From positions 1-36,243 of the forward strand of contig SKXQ01000076.1 in the NCBI GenBank assembly GCA_007128315.1: 36,243 bases of DNA, given 5' to 3'. This document shows positions 31,070 to 36,243 of this stretch, piece by piece; position 1 is the stretch's first letter; each line of letters begins with the position of its first letter. The stretch comes from Spirochaetaceae bacterium. Its GTDB lineage: Bacteria > Spirochaetota > Spirochaetia > DSM-27196 > SKKC01. The translations under genes were made by a program, and so were the position numbers. Under the pieces are notes generated by a model. The model had not been told where the DNA came from and did not search any database. It saw only the letters and a program-made list of their open reading frames with translations.

Positions 31070-31702
31070 TTACCGAATAATATCCGAAAAACGCGTCCGA
31101 CGGAGCTCAAAAGGTTTCTTCAGCAGGCTGTAGAAGCCACCTGCGAGACGCGCGACCGGGGAAAGGAGCTCCACATCGACGTGAAAACCATCATCGATGA
31201 CCTCGTCTGCGACGAACACGTGATTGACGGTCAGCAGAGCAAGGGTTGAACTCCCGGGTCCGTCGCCGATCTGCACGGTTCGGTCGAGCGCGCACTCGAA
31301 CGCGACCGGTGCAGACGCCACGCGCGGTGTTACAAGCGTCTTAGACTCACTCAGAGCGATCCCGAGATACGAGACCTCACCGACGTCACGGGGGAAATCC
31401 GTTGCGGTCAGATTCATGACCTCTGCGTCAGCCGCGCTGACAATGTTCACGACGCACTCGCGGCTTGTCTGAAGGTTACGCAGACTGTCTTTGCAGTGAT
31501 CGTCGCGATCGGGATTCCAGCTGAAACTGACCGCAAGCGTCGGTGGGTTTGAAGCAACCGCATTGAAATAACTGAATGGTGCAAGATTGACTATCCCGGT
31601 GTCCGCACGCGTCGTGATCCACGCGATCGGACGCGGGACGACCGTCCCGATGAGAAGCTTATACCGGTCTCTGACGGTCAGATCCTGGATCTGGATTTCC
31701 AT
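31070..31702 (-). CDS. Flavin reductase-like FMN-binding protein
   Basis: A 210-residue member of the flavin reductase/FMN-binding split-barrel family. The start has the typical Arg-Tyr-Lys-Leu-Leu-Ile-Gly-Thr-Val-Val-Pro-Arg-Pro-Ile-Ala-Trp-Ile-Thr-Thr, then Asn-Leu-Ala-Pro-Phe-Ser-Tyr-Phe-Asn-Ala-Val-Ala, where FMN binds, Pro-Pro-Thr-Leu-Ala-Val-Ser-Phe and Asp-Ser-Leu-Arg-Asn-Leu. It is about the usual length. Its electron partner is unknown. It starts 24 bases after the dnaJ-like gene's stop with GGGGA upstream, so it is in the same operon. Confidence 0.9.
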   Translation of the reverse strand: MEIQIQDLTVRDRYKLLIGTVVPRPIAWITTRADTGIVNLAPFSYFNAVASNPPTLAVSFSWNPDRDDHCKDSLRNLQTSRECVVNIVSAADAEVMNLTATDFPRDVGEVSYLGIALSESKTLVTPRVASAPVAFECALDRTVQIGDGPGSSTLALLTVNHVFVADEVIDDGFHVDVELLSPVARLAGGFYSLLKKPFELRRTRFSDIIR

Positions 31703-31726
31703 GTATCGTGTATTCCCCTGTGCAGG

Positions 31727-32731
31727 CTATGCGCGCGGGTTGAACGACGACTCCCGGGCGAGCTCTTCGAAAAGCTCGCGTTCGCGGGCGGACAGCTGCT
31801 TTGGAACGACGATCCTGAGGACCGCAAAAAAGTCTCCTTTTCCCCCCGAGGGTGTGGACAGACCCTTTTCCCGTATTCGCAACCGGGTACCGGATCTCGC
31901 CCCCGCCGGTACTTTCATGTTCACTTTACTGCCGACCGTCTGTACGGTGACGGTCGCACCGAGCGCAGCCTCCCAGGGGGTGATCTCAAGATCGCGTTCA
32001 ATGTCACTTCCGTTCAGACGGAAGACCGGATGCGTGTTTATTCTGAGGGTGATGTAAAGATCGCCCGGCTTTCCTCCGCCCGGTGAAGGCGAGCCCTGGC
32101 CGGTCAGTCTGAGCTTCTGGCCGTCGCGCACGCCTACCGGGATGGTGATTTCGTAGTTGCGGGGCTTTCCGGTCGGACCATCAGGATCCGCAAGGGTTAT
32201 ACTGCGTTTTCCGCCGCGGAAGGCATCCTCGAGCGACAGAGCTACTTCCGCCTGTATGTCCTGTCCACGCGTCGAGCTCCTGCTGCTGCCCGCGGCACCG
32301 CCCGAAGTCCCGCCGCCACCGAAGGGACTTCCGCCTCCGCGACCGAAGCCACCGAAAATCGACTCGAAGAAGTCGCTGAACCCGCCTCCGAGATCGCCAA
32401 GATCTTCGAAGGAAAATCCGCCCTGGGCTCCGCCGGTGTTGTTATCCGGTCGCCGGTTTCTGCCGAAGCCGAAATCCCAGTTCGAAGGATCAAACTGATC
32501 TCCCGCCTTCCAGTTATGACCGAGCATATCGTATTTCTTGCGGTTTTTCGGGTCACCGAGCACCTCGTAGGCTTCGCCGACCTTCTTGAACATATCCTCC
32601 GCTTCTTTTGTCTTGTTCACGTCGGGGTGATACTTGGCCGCAAGCTTACGGTAGGCCTTCTTTATTTCTTCCTGGGATGCGCTCCGGGATACACCGAGTA
32701 TTTCATAGTAATCCTGATACGTTACTGCCAC
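31727..32731 (-). CDS. DnaJ-family co-chaperone, CbpA type
   Basis: A 334-residue J-domain protein: residues 6-72 carry the J domain with His35-Pro36-Asp37, the HPD motif that stimulates DnaK. A Gly/Phe-rich stretch (about 85-150, many Gly-Gly-Gly and Gly-Phe) follows, then two C-terminal substrate-binding beta domains. The zinc-finger Cys-x-x-Cys repeats of classical DnaJ are absent, so this is a CbpA/type II co-chaperone. The Gly/Ser run at about 135-150 is unusually long. GTG start at 32731 with GGGAG 9 bases upstream. A separate promoter precedes it. Confidence 0.93.
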   Translation of the reverse strand: MAVTYQDYYEILGVSRSASQEEIKKAYRKLAAKYHPDVNKTKEAEDMFKKVGEAYEVLGDPKNRKKYDMLGHNWKAGDQFDPSNWDFGFGRNRRPDNNTGGAQGGFSFEDLGDLGGGFSDFFESIFGGFGRGGGSPFGGGGTSGGAAGSSRSSTRGQDIQAEVALSLEDAFRGGKRSITLADPDGPTGKPRNYEITIPVGVRDGQKLRLTGQGSPSPGGGKPGDLYITLRINTHPVFRLNGSDIERDLEITPWEAALGATVTVQTVGSKVNMKVPAGARSGTRLRIREKGLSTPSGGKGDFFAVLRIVVPKQLSARERELFEELARESSFNPRA

Positions 32732-32753
32732 GCCTGATATCTCCCTTTTCTAC

Positions 32754-32782
32754 AATGTACCAACAGATGCGGCCGGGGTGAA
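32754..32782 (-). promoter_or_regulatory. Predicted promoter of the dnaJ-like gene
   Basis: Minus strand: TTCACC (32777-32782), a 17-base spacer and TACATT (32754-32759). The transcript would start near 32747, next to the GGGAG ribosome-binding site and upstream of the GTG at 32731. No CIRCE-type inverted repeat was seen. Confidence 0.45.
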
Positions 32783-32795
32783 TAGATTGCCGATA

Positions 32796-33485
32796 TCAGT
32801 TCAGCCGGGGCATATAGATCGCGTCGCGATCGGTTCCCAGGGTTTCTCTCAAAGTCTGTTCTTTCTGCGGTGCAACTTCATCCAGGCGTTCCGGCTCAGG
32901 GGTGTAATCACGGGATATGCCCGGACTCAACTCCCGACGCCAGTCCGGTGCATCCGATCCGGTCTCATACTGAATGCGCCGTTTCACGTTAAATCGTTTC
33001 TTTCCGTCTTCGACGACAGGGTCTTTTCCGACGACACCGAAATTACCGCGGCCGAGATATACAATACGATCGCCCTCGTCGAGATGCTCATCCTTCGAAA
33101 GCTCTTCCACGATACACTCGATATGGGCAGGAAGACCGTTGGAACGATGCGCCACAGCGCTGAACACGTGGTCGATCGCCTTGCCGCAGACCGGACAGGG
33201 CGCATAGTCCCGCTCCGGAATCGGATCGGGCATCTTGATGTACATGTCTTCGACACGGGTCTTCGGGCGACGATTCCGGGTCTGCGGTGTGGACGCCCGC
33301 CCCCTGCCTCGCCGCGAGCGCCGCGAGCTTTTCTTTTCGGGTGCAGGGCTGGTTGCACCTTTTTCCTGGGGCGGAGGACTATCGCCCCCGGTCTTGTTCT
33401 GCGCATCCTGTGTGTTGCCAGTCTGACCGCCGCGACGACGCCCCCGGCCGCCCCGCCGTCTCCGGCTTCGTCCGTTTTCTGCCAT
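32796..33485 (-). CDS. Arg/Gly-rich protein with a zinc-finger-like core
   Basis: A 229-residue protein. Residues 6-75 are low-complexity and very basic: Arg-Gly-Gly and Arg-Arg-Gly repeats (ArgSer, GlyGlyArgGlyArgArg) with Pro/Gln linkers, like the RGG tails of RNA-binding proteins. Residues 90-150 hold Cys97-Pro-Val-Cys100 and His121-Ile-Glu-Cys124, a possible zinc site, then 'GRGNFGVVG'. The C-terminus is charged. No known family is recognised. It has no signal peptide. ATG 33485 lies 8 bases after the stop of the upstream HAD gene, without a clear Shine-Dalgarno sequence, so it is probably translated by re-initiation. A nucleic-acid role is likely but inferred only. Confidence 0.78.
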   Translation of the reverse strand: MAENGRSRRRRGGRGRRRGGQTGNTQDAQNKTGGDSPPPQEKGATSPAPEKKSSRRSRRGRGRASTPQTRNRRPKTRVEDMYIKMPDPIPERDYAPCPVCGKAIDHVFSAVAHRSNGLPAHIECIVEELSKDEHLDEGDRIVYLGRGNFGVVGKDPVVEDGKKRFNVKRRIQYETGSDAPDWRRELSPGISRDYTPEPERLDEVAPQKEQTLRETLGTDRDAIYMPRLN

Positions 33486-33491
33486 AGGTTT

Positions 33492-34286
33492 TTACGGTAT
33501 CGCGGAACGGTCTCCAGGCACAAGCCTGAGCTTCCGGAAGTAGGATTCGATTTCGATGATGCTGTAATCTGCGAGATCCGATACAACCACGTGAGCGCCG
33601 CGTTCTTTCAGTCCCTCATGGCTGGATCCTCGAGCCACACCGATCACGAGCGCAAAGTTACCGTTCACCCCGGCTTCAACGCCGGAAAACGCGTCCTCGA
33701 CCATGAGTGATCGCTCCGGATGAACTGACAGCCGTTCGGCAGCGGTGAGAAAGATATCCGGTGCCGGCTTACCCTTAAGCCCGAGCTCGACGCTGGTGAC
33801 ACCGTCGACCACCGTTCCAAAGAGGTCGAGCAGCCCGGTCGTTTCGAGAATAAACCGCGCGTTCTTGCTCGAAGACGCGACTCCGACCTGCACGCCGCGA
33901 TCCCGCAGCTCCTCGACAAGTTTCACCGTCGAATCATAGATCTCCACACCATCGCGCTCCACGATACGCCGGAATGCGAGATTTTTCGCGTTTCCGAGTC
34001 CGCGAACCGTCTCTGCTTCCGGGCCGTCGTCATCCGAACCTTCGGGCAGACTGATACCTCGCGACTCGAGGAAACTCCGCACACCGTCGTAGCGAGGCTT
34101 CCCGTCGACGTAGGGTACGTAATCTCCGTCATAGGTGAACGGTCGGGACGCCTCGTCGCCGGGGTCGAGTCGATTCGCAAGAAAGTCTTCGAAGGTCTCT
34201 TTCCACGCCGTAAAATGCGTCTTTGCGGTACCGGTAATGACTCCGTCCAGGTCGAAAATCGCACCTTCACACCACCATGTATTCAT
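33492..34286 (-). CDS. HAD-superfamily sugar-phosphate enzyme, beta-phosphoglucomutase-like
   Basis: A 264-residue HAD enzyme. Motif I is Phe-Asp12-Leu-Asp14-Gly-Val-Ile-Thr, motif II is Val-Ala-Ser-Ser-Ser, motif III Lys in Leu-Lys-Gly-Lys-Pro-Ala-Pro-Asp, and motif IV Val-Glu-Asp-Ala-Phe-Ser-Gly-Val-Glu-Ala-Gly. The cap with Tyr-Val-Asp-Gly-Lys-Pro-Arg-Tyr-Asp-Gly-Val and Gly-Leu-Gly-Asn-Ala-Lys resembles the beta-phosphoglucomutase-like HAD often found as a domain ahead of GH65 phosphorylases. A phosphatase or mutase acting on a sugar phosphate fits. The GGAGG site at 34293-34297 fixes ATG 34286; the gene overlaps the GgpP-like gene's end by 20 bases. Confidence 0.88.
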   Translation of the reverse strand: MNTWWCEGAIFDLDGVITGTAKTHFTAWKETFEDFLANRLDPGDEASRPFTYDGDYVPYVDGKPRYDGVRSFLESRGISLPEGSDDDGPEAETVRGLGNAKNLAFRRIVERDGVEIYDSTVKLVEELRDRGVQVGVASSSKNARFILETTGLLDLFGTVVDGVTSVELGLKGKPAPDIFLTAAERLSVHPERSLMVEDAFSGVEAGVNGNFALVIGVARGSSHEGLKERGAHVVVSDLADYSIIEIESYFRKLRLVPGDRSAIP

Positions 34287-35457
34287 GTGTTTCCTCCGTA
34301 ACTGCCAGGTACATCCCCAGCACGAGCGCCTCGTATCGGTCGACAAAGAGCGTCTGCGGCGCGACATCCCGAAGCTGAGCCTGCAGCGCAGGATCCGTGG
34401 TTACGAATACTACCTCCAGCCGGGCTCCCGCCTCGACCACACGCCGGACCATGGGCACATCGCTTATAGTATCACCACAGACAAGCACGGATCGACCCTT
34501 GAGGTTTATTCCAGCGTGTTCGGCAACGAACAACAGACCCGTCCCCTTATCGTAGGCCGTGGCCGACGCGTCGAGCGTTGATATTTCCAGATCCCGACCC
34601 CCGTCTTCGACGTGAAAAGTACGTCCGTCAGGATCGATTCGACGAATTTGCGCCTCTATTTCCGCCCGGAAAGCGAGAGACAGTTCCGGCGGACAGTTCG
34701 ACTGCCAGTCCTGATATGCGACAGAACATTCGCCAAACTTGGATTGGAGCCCCGACCCGACGTACCTGAACGACGCAAACCGGTTACTCCCGTACAACTT
34801 CTCTATGGCCAGGGCAAGCTCGCGAAGCGCGTTTCGTTGATCCGGCCCCAGAAACTCTGCTTTTTCAGATCCGTCCGGAAACACGACCTCTCGACCTTTG
34901 GACGCCGCATACACAACCTGCGATGAAGGCATCACACTCAGGTCAAGAATACCGGGATCAGCGAGCGGACCTGCGGTGAGCACCACGAAATGATTACAGA
35001 CAGCGGCCGCAAAACGCGTCAGCGAAAGCGCGACGTGTGCAGGCTGTATGCTCGTCACGTAGCGGTTCGAGTAGCCGTTAACGGTACCATCCCGGTCGGT
35101 GAAACAGACCTCAAACTGCCTGCCGGCCAGCCGCTCAGCAACCAGCTGTGACTGAACCGAAATCGAGGGATCCTCGTCGCAGATATGACCGATCAGGGCT
35201 TCGATTCCGTCCTCGGCCAGGACAATATCCCTCGCGAGCTCCGTTCGCTCGTAATCCGCACGTGTGGAGACCGACTCACCGGCAATCTCAACGCGCAGAT
35301 TACCCGCCTCGTCCACGGCGGCTTCAATATCTGCAAGAATACCTCGCAGGGCATCCGCAGTATCGGGACAAATCTGTCCCTCCAGTGCATTCCGAGCCAG
35401 ATGGCGGCGTATGTCCAGACTGTCGCGATTACGCTCGACGAAACGTTCTATATGCAT
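34267..35457 (-). CDS. Glucosylglycerol-3-phosphate phosphatase-like HAD protein
   Basis: A 396-residue protein with HAD phosphatase motifs: Asp121-Arg-Asp123-Gly-Thr (motif I), Ala-Ser-Lys187-Gly-Arg-Glu and Cys-Gly328-Asp329-Thr-Ile-Ser-Asp-Val-Pro-Met (motif IV). The segments Val-Thr-Ser-Ile-Gln-Pro-Ala (135-141), Ala-Asp-Pro-Gly-Ile-Leu-Asp-Leu-Ser-Val-Met-Pro and Gly-Ser-Gly-Leu-Gln-Ser-Lys-Phe-Gly resemble my recollection of cyanobacterial GgpP/StpA, which makes the compatible solute glucosylglycerol. The partner synthase GgpS is not in this window. The length matches the cyanobacterial enzyme (about 400-420). It could instead be another sugar-phosphate phosphatase. The ATG has only a weak upstream purine patch. 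Confidence 0.75.
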   Translation of the reverse strand: MHIERFVERNRDSLDIRRHLARNALEGQICPDTADALRGILADIEAAVDEAGNLRVEIAGESVSTRADYERTELARDIVLAEDGIEALIGHICDEDPSISVQSQLVAERLAGRQFEVCFTDRDGTVNGYSNRYVTSIQPAHVALSLTRFAAAVCNHFVVLTAGPLADPGILDLSVMPSSQVVYAASKGREVVFPDGSEKAEFLGPDQRNALRELALAIEKLYGSNRFASFRYVGSGLQSKFGECSVAYQDWQSNCPPELSLAFRAEIEAQIRRIDPDGRTFHVEDGGRDLEISTLDASATAYDKGTGLLFVAEHAGINLKGRSVLVCGDTISDVPMVRRVVEAGARLEVVFVTTDPALQAQLRDVAPQTLFVDRYEALVLGMYLAVTEETHEYMVV

Positions 35458-35630
35458 AGATGCCTGACCATTACCCGATGCCGGGGCGCTTGCAGGGGCG
35501 TGTGTTTCATAAGTATATTGTTCATCGTATACGTGAGGGATGGCTTCGGCAACATACCCGCACCGACACAGCAGTCAGCCTAGTATTTGAGGAGAAAGCG
35601 TTCCCAGCGGGGAGCGCGTATCGAATTTAC
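35458..35630. other. Divergent gap between the GgpP-like gene and ftsH
   Basis: This 173-base region must hold promoters for both genes. I see a TATACT (minus, about 35509-35514) without a good -35 at 16-19 bases, and TATCGA (plus, 35619-35624) six bases ahead of the FtsH ATG, also without a good -35. No promoter can be assigned with confidence. Confidence 0.4.
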
Positions 35631-36243
35631 ATGTCAGAAAACCCGAAAGACTCTCAGGACCGCTTCGAAGAAAACGGGCAGGGACCGAAGATGAACAACA
35701 GCTATAAGTATTTTGTCTTTTTTCTTATAGCTATTTTTCTCATTCCGGTCGTGACCAACCTGTTTCTCGGTCAGCAGGACTCGAATCAGATCAGCTACAG
35801 TCGCTTTCGGCAGGAAGTACGGAACGGGAATGTAACCCAGGTCGTCGTGTCCGGCCAGCGCATAGAAGGCAGTTTCCGCGGTCGTGACGACGCAGACGGG
35901 CGATTCAGTACCTTCATACCCTCATTCGGCGATCCGGATCTTCTGAACCTGCTCGAAGCGCAGGACGTACAGGTGCGCACCGAGCCCGAGCAGGACTTCA
36001 GCATTCTCGGATTGCTCTTGAACTTCCTTCCCATCATCATCTTTGTCTGGATTGGAATAATCCTGTTCCGCAGCATGCGGCAGCAGGGGCGGAGCATGTT
36101 CCAGATAAACCAGAACAAGGCTAAGCTGTACAAGAAGACCAAGGAAAGCGTCACCTTTGAAGATGTCGCCGGTGTCAGCGCAGCAAAAGAAGAAATCAAG
36201 GAAATCGTCGATTACCTCAAGCATCCCGACCGCTATAAGCAGC
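35631..36243 (+). CDS. ftsH: ATP-dependent zinc metalloprotease FtsH, N-terminal part
   Basis: The window ends inside this gene; 204 codons are visible. FtsH is a membrane-bound AAA+ protease that removes misfolded membrane proteins and controls envelope enzymes. Visible here: a short polar leader (residues 1-24), a first membrane helix (about 27-43), a periplasmic domain with the common Ser-Tyr-Ser-Arg-Phe and Gln-Val-Val-Val-Ser-Gly start, a second helix (about 124-141), and the start of the ATPase domain at Val-Thr-Phe-Glu-Asp-Val-Ala-Gly-Val followed by Lys-Glu-Glu-Ile-Lys-Glu-Ile-Val-Asp-Tyr-Leu. The protease HEXXH part lies outside. ATG 35631 has no well-placed Shine-Dalgarno sequence; ATG 35691 (residue 21) has AGGGA nearby and is a second option. 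Confidence 0.93.
   Translation, partial: MSENPKDSQDRFEENGQGPKMNNSYKYFVFFLIAIFLIPVVTNLFLGQQDSNQISYSRFRQEVRNGNVTQVVVSGQRIEGSFRGRDDADGRFSTFIPSFGDPDLLNLLEAQDVQVRTEPEQDFSILGLLLNFLPIIIFVWIGIILFRSMRQQGRSMFQINQNKAKLYKKTKESVTFEDVAGVSAAKEEIKEIVDYLKHPDRYKQ

Noticed and set aside
35619-35624. TATCGA six bases ahead of the FtsH ATG as a seventh leaderless promoter.
   Set aside because: No -35 of the TTG type exists at 16-19 bases, unlike the six reported cases; an alternative start with a ribosome-binding site lies at 35691.
1-36243. CRISPR arrays, tRNA or rRNA genes, insertion sequences and prophage genes.
   Set aside because: No regularly spaced repeats, no cloverleaf-like segment, no transposase or phage structural protein was found on either strand by eye.

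Overview
The window looks like chromosome from a free-living, probably marine or halotolerant spirochaete with a diderm envelope and fairly high G+C. The lineage is inferred from the gene mix and is not proven: a YjfB-type motility protein, a membrane chemoreceptor, a beta-barrel outer-membrane protein, an MCE/Mla lipid-transport operon, TPR-SpoIID and FecR-like envelope proteins, and several small proteins of unknown function. I saw no tRNA, rRNA, CRISPR array, insertion sequence or prophage. Coding density is high and no gap between genes exceeds about 190 bases.

Layout. 1-1870: the end of a sulfatase-like frame that breaks off just after its metal-binding motif and runs into an FAD-dependent oxidoreductase. 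2032-3213 (minus): a YfcE-like phosphoesterase, a YjfB-like motility protein and an unknown protein. 3275-5813 (plus): an operon of a DUF402 protein, an exported SH3-like protein and a UbiA/MenA prenyltransferase. 5823-7427 (minus): a chemoreceptor. 7631-14191 (plus): two SorC-type sugar-responsive regulators, glycerol kinase, a TPR-SpoIID protein and an exported coiled-coil protein. 14209-16767 (minus): FecR-like protein, beta-barrel protein and MarR regulator, the last divergent from an NDH-2/SelD-type flavoprotein (16956-18053). 18161-22304 (minus): TrhA, an unknown protein, an RluA-family pseudouridine synthase, HemW and an EamA transporter, tightly packed. 22395-24291: class II fructose-bisphosphate aldolase and a divergent carboxylesterase. 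24254-29001 (minus): an MFS transporter followed by an MCE operon (MlaD, auxiliary lipoprotein, STAS-MlaE, MlaF). 29077-31702: a DUF1707/LiaF-like protein, a DUF6062 protein, a lipoprotein and a flavin reductase. 31727-35457 (minus): a DnaJ/CbpA chaperone, an Arg/Gly-rich zinc-finger-like protein, a beta-phosphoglucomutase-like HAD and a glucosylglycerol-phosphate phosphatase-like protein. From 35631: the start of ftsH.

How the genes fit together. Much of the window serves the envelope (MCE lipid transport, SpoIID, FecR with a beta-barrel, FtsH) and central carbon use (aldolase, glycerol kinase, two sugar-responsive regulators). MenA and the NDH-2-like flavoprotein point to a quinone pool. 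The GgpP-like phosphatase beside a sugar-phosphate HAD suggests a compatible solute such as glucosylglycerol, in keeping with a saline habitat.

The most striking non-gene signal is a repeated promoter layout. Six genes without a convincing Shine-Dalgarno sequence have a -35/-10 pair placed so that transcription would begin at or within about a base of the ATG, which suggests leaderless mRNAs. Genes in the same window with good ribosome-binding sites, where a promoter is visible, mostly have it further upstream.
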